From the NCBI GenBank assembly GCA_016874535.1, contig VGUA01000012.1:1-52017 (forward strand): a DNA stretch of 52,017 nucleotides. The letters are read 5' to 3'. Positions within the stretch are counted from its first letter, which is position 1. The number at the start of each line of letters is the position of its first letter. Positions 42,635-51,655 of this stretch are shown one piece after another. Position numbers and translations under genes: made by a program. The notes under the pieces were generated by a model, which was not told the DNA's origin, made no database searches, and saw only the letters and a program-made list of their open reading frames with translations. Source of the DNA: Gammaproteobacteria bacterium (GTDB lineage Bacteria > Pseudomonadota > Gammaproteobacteria > Ga0077536).

Positions 42635-42814
42635 CTACTTCTTCTCTTCAGCGGGTGCGCCGCCGTGCTCGCTCTTAGCTTCTTCCGCAGCCGGGGCCTT
42701 TTCTTCGGCCGGGGCGCCACCATGCTCCGCGGGGGTACCGCCATGCTCGGTGGCATGTTCATCGGCAAACACGGTGAGGGGCAGGCAGAGCAGCAACAGG
42801 GTAAGCAGTCTCAT
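42635..42814 (-). CDS. Tiny secreted protein with EHGG(T/A)PAEE repeats
   Basis: Only 59 residues: signal peptide MRLLTLLLLCLPLTVFA then an acidic, Ala/Pro/Glu/His-rich tail with imperfect repeats of EHGGTPAEHGGAPAEEK. ATG 42814 has an AGGAG site six bases upstream. The mature peptide has no Cys and is probably disordered; its few His could bind metal. It precedes the exported-protein gene by no bases. Function is unknown. Confidence 0.65.
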   Translation of the reverse strand: MRLLTLLLLCLPLTVFADEHATEHGGTPAEHGGAPAEEKAPAAEEAKSEHGGAPAEEKK

Positions 42815-42897
42815 GAAAGTCTCCTGGATTGGGATGGGACGGACGACCATTCAACGCTACTACAGCTAAGCAGTTGCCGCCAGCCGGACAGGATGCA

Positions 42898-43725
42898 TCA
42901 AGCCGGCGGCCTGTCCGCAAGATTGAGGTTGCGACGACGGAAGGGCTCCTCCACCCAGGCACGCAGGGAAGATGCCGTGTCGCGACCTTCCGGCAGGCCC
43001 AGGCTGCCGGGCGGCCGCGTGGTGGCGCCACCGTCCGCGGGGCGGGCATAACTGCGGCACAGGTGGTCCCATGCGCTAAGGATGGTGGAGAAATTCGCGT
43101 TGCCGAAATGCTGGTCCACCGCATGGTGCGCGGCATGGAAACGGGGTGTCACGATGATCTTCGACAGCCAGCGTTCCACGCCATCAGGAAAATCGAGGTT
43201 GCTGTGATGGAATTGCGCGCACAGGCTGACCAGCACCTCGAACAGGAACCACGCCACGACGCTTGGTCCCCAGATGAGGATCCAGCTGGCCTTGGCCACG
43301 AAGGACAGCAGCAATTCACCAGGATGGAAGCGCAGTGAGGTGGTGACATCCATCTCGGTATCGGCGTGATGTCCCTTGTGGAAGCGCCAGAGGAAGCGCA
43401 CGCGATGATTGGCCCGGTGCCAGATGTAGTCGAAGAAATCGAGCACGACTAGGGAAGCGGCAATCTCCACCCAGCCGTGCAGGCCCAGCCATCGCGAGAG
43501 TCCCCAACCTTCTTCTTCCACCTTGACGGACCACAGGAGGAAAGGCACGAAGGCAAGGATGCGGATGGTGAAGGTATTGAGCACCGCAAGGCCCAGATGA
43601 AAGCCCAGCCTGCGCAGGCGCCCGGACGCCCAGGCGCGCGCCGAGAAGAGGCTCTCGGCCGCGAAGAAAACGCACAGCCCGCCGATGAAGATCAGCAGCT
43701 TTGCCGTGTCCAGATTGAATTCCAT
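42898..43725 (-). CDS. Sterol-desaturase/fatty-acid-hydroxylase-like di-iron membrane protein
   Basis: A 275-residue membrane enzyme with His-rich di-iron motifs in order: HRANH near residue 100, HKGHH, and HAAHH. Several membrane segments (LLIFIGGLCVFFAAESLF, LAVLNTFTIRILAFVPFLLW) precede them. Members hydroxylate or desaturate sterols, fatty acids or carotenoids. ATG 43725 follows GGGAGC. The gene lies 83 bases upstream of the tiny secreted-protein gene on the same strand. Confidence 0.9.
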   Translation of the reverse strand: MEFNLDTAKLLIFIGGLCVFFAAESLFSARAWASGRLRRLGFHLGLAVLNTFTIRILAFVPFLLWSVKVEEEGWGLSRWLGLHGWVEIAASLVVLDFFDYIWHRANHRVRFLWRFHKGHHADTEMDVTTSLRFHPGELLLSFVAKASWILIWGPSVVAWFLFEVLVSLCAQFHHSNLDFPDGVERWLSKIIVTPRFHAAHHAVDQHFGNANFSTILSAWDHLCRSYARPADGGATTRPPGSLGLPEGRDTASSLRAWVEEPFRRRNLNLADRPPA

Positions 43726-43835
43726 GCGTCTGTGCTCCCAGGAGTGTGCCTGCCTTGACCCAGTGCAGTGAGGACGGGCCCGATTCTGCTCTAATCCCGA
43801 CCCTGAATACCACTTGCCCACGCTGAGGAGGCTGA

Positions 43836-44066
43836 ATGTTCCCCGAATACCGCGATCTGATCACCAAGCTCAAGCATGTCGATATGCACTTCACCCATCT
43901 GTTCGACAAGCACAACGACCTCGACCAGAAAATCAAGAACATGGAAGCCCATATCGAGCACGGGACCCACGAGGAGATCGAGAACCTCAAGAAGGAAAAA
44001 CTCCATCTGAAGGACCAGCTCTACGTGTACCTGAAGGGGGTGGCCGCCAAGCAGGCCGGCGCCTGA
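43836..44066 (+). CDS. YdcH-family (DUF465) small protein
   Basis: A 76-residue highly charged helical protein: FPEYRDLITKLKHVDMHFTH, LFDKHNDLDQKIKNMEAHIE, NLKKEKLHLKDQLYVYLKG. The two-helix coiled-coil pattern matches DUF465/YdcH, whose members are common in Proteobacteria and are of unknown function. It is not clearly in an operon with the ABC genes; a hairpin and 92 bases separate them. Confidence 0.88.
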   Translation: MFPEYRDLITKLKHVDMHFTHLFDKHNDLDQKIKNMEAHIEHGTHEEIENLKKEKLHLKDQLYVYLKGVAAKQAGA

Positions 44067-44082
44067 ACCGGGGATGTTCTCG

Positions 44083-44111
44083 ACCGGATCCTGCGGTCCG
44101 CGGGATCCGGT
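44083..44111. other. 9-bp perfect hairpin between ydcH-like and ABC genes
   Basis: ACCGGATCC and GGATCCGGT form a 9-bp stem with an 11-base loop. No T run follows on either strand, so classical termination is doubtful; it might be an attenuator, RNA-stability element or regulator site. TATAGT at 44118-44123 is a possible -10 for the ABC operon. Confidence 0.45.
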
Positions 44112-44158
44112 GCCTGCTATAGTGCGAGGCATTGTTCCGCCCCCGCGTGGAGAAAGTA

Positions 44159-46402
44159 GTGCCCAAATCCAAACTGCTGCTGAGCGCGTGCCTGCTGATG
44201 CTGGGCGTGCTGCTCGGCGGCTGTAATGAAAAGAATCTCGTCATCACAAAGCCTGAGGACGCCGCAAAGGCTCGGATAGGTGTGATGACCGGCTCCACGG
44301 GTGAAGCCATCGCCGGCGCCCGCTTCCCCGATGCCGAAATCAAGAGCTTCGATGACATCATGGACGCGGTTGCCGCCATGCAATCGGGGCAGCTGGACAC
44401 CTTGGTCACCGGCTATCCGACCGCCCTCCAGGTCAGCAAGAAAAACCCGGAGCTGATGCCTCTGCCGGATCGCCTGGCGGATGAGGATACGGCCATTGCG
44501 TTGCGCAAAGAGAGCGCGGCCCTGCTCGCCGAGGTCAACTCGATCCTCGAGGAATTCCGCGCAGACGGCACCCTGGAGTCGCTTGACCGCCGTTGGTTCA
44601 AGCCTGATCTCAGTCCCTACGAAGAACTTTCGATCGACCTGCCTACCCAGGGGGATCCTCTGCGGGTGGGAGTGAGTGCCACGCGCGAACCTTTCAGTTT
44701 CGTCGACAAGGATGGTCGGGTCACCGGCCATGACGGCGATCTGGCGCGCCTCATCGCCGCCCGGCTCGGGCGGCCGGTCGAATTCTCCAACATGAAATTC
44801 ATGGCGCTGATCCCGGCCCTGCAATCCCGCAAGGTGGATCTCATCATCACCGGAATGACCGCGACAGCAGAGCGCCGCAAGGTCGTGGATTTCTCCAAGC
44901 CTTACTATGCCAATGCGCAGGTCTTGCTGGTCGCGAAAGCCGGGACAGGCAGCGCAGCTGCAGGACAGATCCGCAGTCCGGCGGACTTTCCGGGCAAACG
45001 GGTCGCTGTGCTTCTCGGGTCGGCGCATGAAGCCTGGATGCGCGCCCATTATCCCGGTTCAGAGCTTCTGCAATTCCAGAGCGTCCCCGATGTGGTTCTG
45101 GCGGTGACTTCGGGCAAGGCCGACGGTGGCTTGATGGACGCCGATCCCCTAAAGGAAATCCTGGCCACCAATCCGACCCTGGGTGTCATGACCCCGGATC
45201 TTTTCAGTTTTCCGGTGGCGGTAGGCTTTGCCAAGGAGCACCCCGAGCTGCGCGATGCCTTCAATGACTTCCTGGCTGGTCTCAAGGCGGATGGCACTTA
45301 TGCGGAGATGGTGGAGCGCTGGATGACAGGCAAGAACGCGGATCTTCCGGAGATTCCCGCATCCGCCGAGGCACCCCCGTTGTCGCTGGGAACCACGGAT
45401 GTCGGGCTGCCGTTCGCGGCAGTGAAGGACAACCGCATGGTGGGTTTCGACATCGAGCTCGCGCAGCGTTTTGCGGCCAGTCAGGGACGGCGGCTGGAGA
45501 TCTCCAATATGGAATTCGCCGCGCTGATTGCCGGCGTGGTCGCGGGCAAAGTGGACATGATCTCAAGCTCCATCTTTGTGACCGAGGAGCGCAAGAAACA
45601 GATTCTTTTCGGGGATCCCTACTACGAGATGGGAACGCAGTTTTTTGCGACCAAGGCGATGCTGGGACAGGCTGAGGGGCAGCTGCCGCCCGTGGCGGAG
45701 GACTCCTTCCTCACCCGCACCGTGACGAGCTTCCGCAACAATATCCTGCTGGAAAATCGTTATCTGCTCATCCTGGATGGGCTGAAAACCACGGTGGTGA
45801 TTTCCATTTTCTCCACGCTGATGGGGACCCTGCTCGGCGGGCTCATCTGCTACATGCGCATGTCGCGCAACGGCATCCTCAATCTCGCTGCTCGCAGTTA
45901 CATCAACCTCATCCGAGGCATGCCGGTGCTGGTGCTGTTGATGCTCATCTTCTACGTGGTTTTTGCCTCGGTGAGCATCAATCCGGTGCTCGTGGCGGTG
46001 GTCGCTTTCGGCATGAACTTTGGGGCGTATTCAGCGGAAATCTTCCGCTCCGGCATCGAGAGCATAGACAATGGCCAGCGCGAGGCGGGTATCGCGATGG
46101 GTTTCACGCCGGTCCAGACTTTCTTGTGGATCATCCTGCCCCAGACGGTGCGACGCATCCTGCCGGTATACCGGGGTGAGTTCATTTCGCTGGTGAAGAT
46201 GACCTCGATCGTCGGTTACATCGCCGTGCAGGATCTGACCAAGGCCAGTGACATCATCCGCAGTCGCACCTTTGATGCCTTCTTCCCGCTGGTGATGGTC
46301 GCCATTCTCTACTTCGTGATTTCCTGGGTATTGATGCTGGGCCTCGAATATCTGGAAAGACAAACAGACCCCCGGCAGCGCCGCGCGAGGGCCAGCGCAT
46401 GA
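44159..46402 (+). CDS. Amino-acid-type ABC transporter: lipoprotein with permuted SBP domains fused to its permease
   Basis: A 747-residue fusion from GTG 44159 (GGAGA site), with lipoprotein signal VLLGGC (Cys22). Residues 27-150 match only the second half of an SBP_bac_3 domain ([20 protein letters not shown] to RRWF). Residues 166-395 are a complete domain ([46 protein letters not shown], then [13 protein letters not shown]). Residues 405-500 are only a first half ([30 protein letters not shown]). From 530 on is a HisM/GlnP-type permease with the EAA loop [14 protein letters not shown]. It should import polar amino acids or similar solutes, with binding domains outside and permease in the inner membrane. 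Its stop overlaps the ATPase start (ATGA). Confidence 0.9.
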   Translation: MPKSKLLLSACLLMLGVLLGGCNEKNLVITKPEDAAKARIGVMTGSTGEAIAGARFPDAEIKSFDDIMDAVAAMQSGQLDTLVTGYPTALQVSKKNPELMPLPDRLADEDTAIALRKESAALLAEVNSILEEFRADGTLESLDRRWFKPDLSPYEELSIDLPTQGDPLRVGVSATREPFSFVDKDGRVTGHDGDLARLIAARLGRPVEFSNMKFMALIPALQSRKVDLIITGMTATAERRKVVDFSKPYYANAQVLLVAKAGTGSAAAGQIRSPADFPGKRVAVLLGSAHEAWMRAHYPGSELLQFQSVPDVVLAVTSGKADGGLMDADPLKEILATNPTLGVMTPDLFSFPVAVGFAKEHPELRDAFNDFLAGLKADGTYAEMVERWMTGKNADLPEIPASAEAPPLSLGTTDVGLPFAAVKDNRMVGFDIELAQRFAASQGRRLEISNMEFAALIAGVVAGKVDMISSSIFVTEERKKQILFGDPYYEMGTQFFATKAMLGQAEGQLPPVAEDSFLTRTVTSFRNNILLENRYLLILDGLKTTVVISIFSTLMGTLLGGLICYMRMSRNGILNLAARSYINLIRGMPVLVLLMLIFYVVFASVSINPVLVAVVAFGMNFGAYSAEIFRSGIESIDNGQREAGIAMGFTPVQTFLWIILPQTVRRILPVYRGEFISLVKMTSIVGYIAVQDLTKASDIIRSRTFDAFFPLVMVAILYFVISWVLMLGLEYLERQTDPRQRRARASA

Positions 46403-47487
46403 TCACGGTACACAATCTCTGCAAGCAGTACGGCGAACTGGAGGTGCTCAAGAGCCTTAGCACCGAGATTCGCAAGGGTGAGGTGGTCTCCGTCATCGGC
46501 CCCTCGGGGTGTGGCAAGAGTACGTTCCTGCGCTGCCTGAATCTGCTCGAAACACCCACGGCCGGCGACATCCTCATCAATGGCGAAAGCCTGCTCGCGA
46601 AAGATGCCATGGTGCCAAAGGTGCGCCAGCGCATGAACATGGTGTTCCAGTCCTTCAATCTCTTCGCCCATCTGACGGTGCTGGAAAACCTGACCTTGGG
46701 GCCGATTCGTCTCCTCGGCAAGAGCAGGCAGGAGGCGGATTCCCACGCACTGGAACTGCTGCGACTGGTGGGGTTGGCTGAAAAGGCGGACAGATTCCCG
46801 GACGAGTTGTCCGGTGGCCAGAAGCAGCGCGTGGCGATCGCCCGGTGTCTTGCCATGGATCCGGAGATCATCCTGTTCGACGAGCCCACGTCAGCACTCG
46901 ATCCCACCATGGTCCGCGAAGTGCTGTCCGTCATCCGACGCCTCGCCAAGGAAGGCATGACGATGGTCATCGTCACCCACGAAATGGACTTTGCGCGAGA
47001 TGTCTCCCAGCGCGTGTTCTATATGGACGAGGGGGGGATTTACGAGCAAGGGACTCCCGAGCAGATCTTCGAATCCCCACAGCGAGAGAAGACCCGGGCC
47101 TTCATCAATCGGGTGAGGAGTTACGTGTGCTCGCTGGACTCCCCTGATTTCGACCTCTATGCCTTGAATGCGGATCTGGAGGCGTTCTGCGAGAAGCAGA
47201 TTCTGCCGCGCAAGACCCGCCACAACCTGCTCCTGCTGGTGGAGGAGTTATTGCAGCTGCACAGGCCCCGTCTTGGCAGCGCGCCCCTGAACATCCAGGT
47301 CAGTTATTCCGAGAAGACCGAAGTGCTCGAATTGCAATTCGAGCAGCGCGGCCCGCGCTTCGACCCCCTCGAGGCGAGTGATCAGGAAGATGATCTTGGC
47401 CTCATCCTGATCCGGAGCTTTGCCGAAGACATCAGCTTCGCGCATGAGCAGGGGGTCAACCGGCTCACGCTGATCGTGCGCAAGTGA
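46399..47487 (+). CDS. Amino-acid ABC transporter ATPase with a degenerate RsbW/GHKL-like C-terminal domain
   Basis: A 362-residue protein. The first 240 residues are a GlnQ/HisP-type ATPase: Walker [10 protein letters not shown], signature [14 protein letters not shown], Walker [16 protein letters not shown]-loop VTHEMDFA. Residues 250-362 form an extra domain: [78 protein letters not shown]. Order and spacing match RsbW-like GHKL kinases, but the N-box Asn is missing (EELLQLH) and the G1 Asp aligns with Gln (EQRGPRFDP), so nucleotide binding is doubtful. The tail may regulate the pump or recruit a partner. It is ATGA-coupled to the permease gene. Confidence 0.88.
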   Translation: MITVHNLCKQYGELEVLKSLSTEIRKGEVVSVIGPSGCGKSTFLRCLNLLETPTAGDILINGESLLAKDAMVPKVRQRMNMVFQSFNLFAHLTVLENLTLGPIRLLGKSRQEADSHALELLRLVGLAEKADRFPDELSGGQKQRVAIARCLAMDPEIILFDEPTSALDPTMVREVLSVIRRLAKEGMTMVIVTHEMDFARDVSQRVFYMDEGGIYEQGTPEQIFESPQREKTRAFINRVRSYVCSLDSPDFDLYALNADLEAFCEKQILPRKTRHNLLLLVEELLQLHRPRLGSAPLNIQVSYSEKTEVLELQFEQRGPRFDPLEASDQEDDLGLILIRSFAEDISFAHEQGVNRLTLIVRK

Positions 47488-47509
47488 CGCACCCGCCGCA
47501 GCGCCCGGG

Positions 47510-48820
47510 ATGATCACGCCGCTGCGCGCTCGTTGCCGCTACCTGCTGGCTCTGGTTCAGGGCCTGCTCGGCACCGGGCGGCGACGCATTCGTAACGGCC
47601 GGCCCCAGGTGGCGTTTCTTGTCTGGGGTTTCCCTCCCGCTGTCTGGGGCGGGGTCTATCCACCCCAGTCCCTCTGCCGGTATGCTGATGTCCATAAGGT
47701 GGACCTGAGCGTGATTGCCGGTCCGGTGCCGAATGTCATCAGCGACGCGGGTCAGTATCTTTCTGCCCAGTTACCCCGCGAACTTGCGCTACACCGGGTG
47801 GATGCAGGCGAGTTGGCCCGATTGCGTGAGGCTGCCCGCGAACTGCCGCAGATCGATGGCGGTTTCGATAGCCTGTTGGCGCACTACACGGCTGCAATCA
47901 GGGGTTTGTCCCGTCCACCGGATCTGGTTTTCGCGAGCGGCCCGCGCTTTGAGAGTTTCGTGGTGGCCTATCTGCTCGCGCGGCGTTTCCGCGCCAAGCT
48001 GGTGCTTGAATACCGTGACGAATGGACGGAGTGCCCGTTCCCCTTCGTGAGGGCAGGTGCCTTTGACCTGAAGTGGGAATGGCGCTGCCTGCGCTCGGCG
48101 CACCACGTGATTTTCACCACCGAATCGCAGCGGCAGCATCAGCTCACATCCTTCCGTGAACTCACTCCGGATCGCTGCAGCGTGATCCCGAATGGTTGGG
48201 AACCTGCGGACCTTGCCGGTCAATCCGCGAGGGCGGCGGAAAGCGAGCGGGGGGCGCGGCGTCGGATAGCCTTTGTCGGCTATCTTGGTGATCACACGCC
48301 TCCGGATCGATTCCTGGCCGAGGTCGCAGGGATTCTGGCGCGCAGATCCGATCTGCGTCGCGAAATCAGTCTGGAGTTCATCGGGAAAAAATCTCCGGCG
48401 GCCCTGAAAGCGCTGAGCGAATTTCCTTTCCCAGAGGCCCTGAGACTGGTGGATCACCTCCCCAAGCCCGAGGCACTTGCCGCCATGCAGAGCGCCGATG
48501 CGCTGCTGGTGCTGAATCCACCAGCACTTGCTCGCTACCTGCCGGGCAAGCTTTACGACTATCTCGCCATGCGCCGGCCTCTGCTCGTTCATGGCGAAGG
48601 TGGGGAAGTGCAAGAACTGGTCGAGTTGCATCACGCGGGATCCATCATTGCAAGCGATGACACCCCAGCCTTGGAAGCCGCCCTTTCATCCATCAGTCAA
48701 GGTAAGTTGGCCCCGCCGCAGACGAGTGAGCAATGGTTGTCTGCCCATACCCGCGAAGCCTTGGCAAAGCGCACCTGGAGACTCCTGGAGCAGATGCTTG
48801 CCTCGGATGCCAAGTCATGA
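47510..48820 (+). CDS. Glycosyltransferase, GT4/GT-B-like
   Basis: A 436-residue GT-B-fold enzyme. The N-terminal half (VAFLVWGFPPAVWGGVYPPQ, AKLVLEYRDEWTECPFPFV) should bind the acceptor, and the C-terminal half (RRIAFVGYLGDHTPPDRFLA, GKLYDYLAMRRPLLVHGEGG, EVQELVELHHAGSIIASDDT) a nucleotide sugar. The closing LYDYLA-x-RRPLL-x-HGEG region is typical of family 4. It has no signal peptide and probably builds a surface glycan or glycolipid in the cytoplasm. It begins 22 bases after the ABC ATPase and could be co-transcribed. Confidence 0.85.
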   Translation: MITPLRARCRYLLALVQGLLGTGRRRIRNGRPQVAFLVWGFPPAVWGGVYPPQSLCRYADVHKVDLSVIAGPVPNVISDAGQYLSAQLPRELALHRVDAGELARLREAARELPQIDGGFDSLLAHYTAAIRGLSRPPDLVFASGPRFESFVVAYLLARRFRAKLVLEYRDEWTECPFPFVRAGAFDLKWEWRCLRSAHHVIFTTESQRQHQLTSFRELTPDRCSVIPNGWEPADLAGQSARAAESERGARRRIAFVGYLGDHTPPDRFLAEVAGILARRSDLRREISLEFIGKKSPAALKALSEFPFPEALRLVDHLPKPEALAAMQSADALLVLNPPALARYLPGKLYDYLAMRRPLLVHGEGGEVQELVELHHAGSIIASDDTPALEAALSSISQGKLAPPQTSEQWLSAHTREALAKRTWRLLEQMLASDAKS

Positions 48821-48921
48821 GCCTCGCAGACCTCCGGTGGGGAAGGCGTCCACGGTCTGGCTTCGCGAGAGCTGGATCTCGCCCCGTGCGGGTGCCCTGA
48901 GCCCCTTTCCCGGGCCTTCCC

Positions 48922-50472
48922 GTGCGCTACGCAAGCAAACTCTCGGTCCTCGTGGTTTCCCTCTGCGGACTGACGCTGGTTGCCTCCGGTTTTGCAATCT
49001 GGGCCGCGCGGGAAGGGCACTGGATCCTGGTTCGCAGCGATCTGGCCCATCGCTCCTACGAGTCCTATCTCGAGCTCATGGGGCAGGTGCGGGCACTGCA
49101 GTCAGGTGAAACTGTCCGCGTGAAAGATCCTGCCACGTTCCTGCCCTTTAGTGATGCGGAAGTGTTGAAGGCAGCGATCCGGAAACTCCGGACGCTGCAT
49201 GAGGCGGAATATGAATGGGTAGGAGCTGCGGAAGCCGGGGAGCTGACCGAGCTGGCACGGCTTGAGTCCACCCTCGAGGTCTTCATCGCGGAAACGCGCG
49301 CAAATGCGGAGGGGATGACCCGACAGGGCCGTGAGGCCAGCACAGCCTCCTCGGCAGGTCCTGAGCTGCTGGCGCTGATCACCGCGGCCCTCGGTCGCGA
49401 GAGTCGTGAACTGGAGGAGGCCAGGCGGCTTGCGCAATCTGCGACATCCCAGCGCCAATGGCTGGCCGTGGCATGGGCGAGCCTCGCCTTGTTGGGCGCC
49501 ATCATCGCCTGGCGCTGGATGGTCAGGGATTTCCGTGAGCCCGTCGCGAGATTGATCAAGGAGGCTGACCGTCTGGCACGTGACGAGTGGCAGGAGCCGG
49601 TGGCCATTTCTTCCGACACCGAACTCGACCGTGTGGCGCTGGCATTCAACCACATGGCGGCCGAGATTCGAGTCCGACAGGCGAGACTGGAAGCCTCCAA
49701 CGAGGCGCTGGGCGTGGCCGTGGCAGAACGCACGGCGGACCTGGAAGACCTGCTCCAGTCCTTGCGCCAGAGTGAAGCCGGGCGACGCGAGCTGCTGGCC
49801 GATGTGAGCCATGAGCTGCGTACCCCGCTCACCATCATCCGGGGTGAGGCCGATGTCGCTCTCCGCGGCGGCGACAAGCCGGTCGGTGCCTACCGTGATG
49901 CCTTGGAAAGGTCGCGTGAAGCCGCCGTGCACATGGCGCGCCTCGTGGATGATCTGCTGCTCATCGCACGCCATGAATCCCGCGAGCTCGTCATCCAGCG
50001 AGAGACATTTGATCTGGCGGAGCTGCTTCAAACCACCGTGGAGGCCAGTCGTAGCGTGCTGGGGGTACTCACGGTGGAAATCCGGATCGACTCTGTCGCG
50101 ATCCCCACGCGTGTACACGCAGACCGTCTGCGCCTGCGCCAGGTGCTCCTCATCCTTCTGGACAACGCCGCACGCTACGGAGCGCGACACGTGCAGGTGA
50201 GCCTGACACAGCAGGGCGGCAGCTGGTGCGTCACGATCGGGGACGACGGCCCGGGCCTTGCACCCGAAGAATTGGCGCGCGTCTTCCATCGCTTCTATCG
50301 CGGCGGGGACGCTGCGGCGAGGTATGCGGCGGGTGCCGGTCTGGGCCTGCCGGTCGCGAAGGCCATCCTGGAGGCGCATGGGGGAATGATCACGCTCGAC
50401 AGCGAGCCATCGGCTGGGCTCAAGGCCACTTTGACCTTGCCCCGGGAGGCCGGAGAAAATCCGGGCGCATGA
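48922..50472 (+). CDS. Sensor histidine kinase
   Basis: A 516-residue kinase starting at GTG 48922. TM1 is residues 8-28, followed by a periplasmic sensor of about 150 residues and TM2 near 180-199. HAMP follows (FREPVARLIKEADRLARDEW), then a coiled coil, HisKA with His297 in SHELRTPLT, and the ATPase domain with N-box VLLILLDNAARYG and G-box GDDGPGLAPEE. The periplasmic part has no recognised fold. It phosphorylates the response regulator encoded next, overlapping it as ATGA. Confidence 0.9.
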   Translation: MRYASKLSVLVVSLCGLTLVASGFAIWAAREGHWILVRSDLAHRSYESYLELMGQVRALQSGETVRVKDPATFLPFSDAEVLKAAIRKLRTLHEAEYEWVGAAEAGELTELARLESTLEVFIAETRANAEGMTRQGREASTASSAGPELLALITAALGRESRELEEARRLAQSATSQRQWLAVAWASLALLGAIIAWRWMVRDFREPVARLIKEADRLARDEWQEPVAISSDTELDRVALAFNHMAAEIRVRQARLEASNEALGVAVAERTADLEDLLQSLRQSEAGRRELLADVSHELRTPLTIIRGEADVALRGGDKPVGAYRDALERSREAAVHMARLVDDLLLIARHESRELVIQRETFDLAELLQTTVEASRSVLGVLTVEIRIDSVAIPTRVHADRLRLRQVLLILLDNAARYGARHVQVSLTQQGGSWCVTIGDDGPGLAPEELARVFHRFYRGGDAAARYAAGAGLGLPVAKAILEAHGGMITLDSEPSAGLKATLTLPREAGENPGA

Positions 50473-51164
50473 ACATTCTTCTGGTGGAAGACGAAAGCCG
50501 CGTGGCGGATTTCATTCGACGCGGCTTGCGGGCGGAAGGTTGGCGCGTAAGCCATGCACCTGATGGGCGTGCCGCGCTGAATTTGCTTTCCTGCGACGCC
50601 TACGACGTAATCATCATGGACGTCATGCTGCTTGATGTTGATGGCCGTGAGCTCTGTGGCAAATTGAGGGAATGCGGTAATGCAACGCCGATCCTCATGC
50701 TCACGGCGCTTTCCGCGGTAGAGGAGCGAGTGCAGGGATTGCGCGCCGGAGCCGATGACTACCTGCCGAAACCCTTTGATTTTGACGAGTTGCTCGCGCG
50801 GCTGGAGGCATTGGCCAGACGCCCTCGCGCCCTGTACAGGGAGGAATCTCCAGTTACAGAGGAATCCCCGATGCGCCGGATTCCCGAAGGGCGGGCAGTA
50901 GGCCTCGGGGGCCGTGAGGTCGAGCTCACGCCAAAAGAGAACGAACTGCTAGCCTTGTTGACGTCTTCTCCCGGCGAGGTCTTCTCCCGGGCAAGGATTC
51001 TCAGCCGGGTGTGGGGCCTGCATGAGGATCCACTCACCAATGTGGTGGATGTCTACATTCGGCGTCTGCGCAAGAAACTGGGACAATCGGGCGCGGCCAT
51101 CAGAACCGTGCGCGGCGCTGGCTATAGCTTCCAAACCGATCCCGGAGAAACCCCGCATGACTGA
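50469..51164 (+). CDS. OmpR-family response regulator
   Basis: A 231-residue two-domain regulator. The receiver has acidic pocket residues Glu7/Asp8 (LLVEDES), phospho-acceptor Asp51 (IIMDVMLLD), Thr in MLTAL and Lys in LPKPFDF. The linker includes a low-complexity EESPVTEESP. The winged-helix output domain (ELTPKENELLALLTSSPGEV, VVDVYIRRLRKKLGQSG) recognises DNA. It is coupled to the kinase by ATGA and overlaps the thioesterase gene by eight bases, so all three are one transcript. Confidence 0.92.
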   Translation: MNILLVEDESRVADFIRRGLRAEGWRVSHAPDGRAALNLLSCDAYDVIIMDVMLLDVDGRELCGKLRECGNATPILMLTALSAVEERVQGLRAGADDYLPKPFDFDELLARLEALARRPRALYREESPVTEESPMRRIPEGRAVGLGGREVELTPKENELLALLTSSPGEVFSRARILSRVWGLHEDPLTNVVDVYIRRLRKKLGQSGAAIRTVRGAGYSFQTDPGETPHD

Positions 51165-51621
51165 TCACAACAGATCGGAGTGGCGTCATCTTGGTGGCCT
51201 GCAGTTTTTTCTTGAAGTGATCGAGGGGCGACAACCTCAGGCGCCCATGGACGAGTCGGTGCCGTTTCGGCCTGTCGCGGCAGGGGAGGGCTGGATTCGC
51301 TTCCGGACCTGCGCTGACCTGCGTCATCGCAATCCCTTCGGGACAGTGCACGGGGGCTTCGTGGCAACGGTGCTGGATGCCGCTACGGCCTGCGCAGTGC
51401 ATACGCGTTTGCCCCGCGGCAGGCTTGCCACCACCATTGACTTCCAGATGAAGCTGATGCGGCCGGTGTCAATTGGCGATGAACTGGAGGCCGAAGGTCG
51501 GGTGATCAATCTCTCGCGTCGATTGGGGGTCGCCGAAGCGACACTCAAGGATGAGGCGGGGAAACTTTACGCCCACGCCACAGCCACCTGCATGATTCTG
51601 GAGTCCGACCCGCCTGCCTGA
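51157..51621 (+). CDS. PaaI-like hot-dog thioesterase
   Basis: A 154-residue hot-dog-fold acyl-CoA thioesterase. The signature NPFGTVHGGFVATVLDAATA contains the catalytic loop (HGG with an acidic residue nearby), followed by LATTIDFQMKLMRPVSIGDE and AEATLKDEAGKLYAHATATC. PaaI-type enzymes release CoA from aryl or acyl thioesters. ATG 51157 overlaps the response-regulator end by eight bases, an unusual partner that suggests control of its expression along with the two-component system. Confidence 0.88.
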   Translation: MTDHNRSEWRHLGGLQFFLEVIEGRQPQAPMDESVPFRPVAAGEGWIRFRTCADLRHRNPFGTVHGGFVATVLDAATACAVHTRLPRGRLATTIDFQMKLMRPVSIGDELEAEGRVINLSRRLGVAEATLKDEAGKLYAHATATCMILESDPPA

Positions 51622-51655
51622 TGCCGGGAATGTTCGCCTGCAAACGCCCCGCCCC

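Noticed and set aside
44083-44111. Rho-independent terminator
   Set aside because: The 9-bp hairpin has no following T run on either strand; recorded only as a hairpin.
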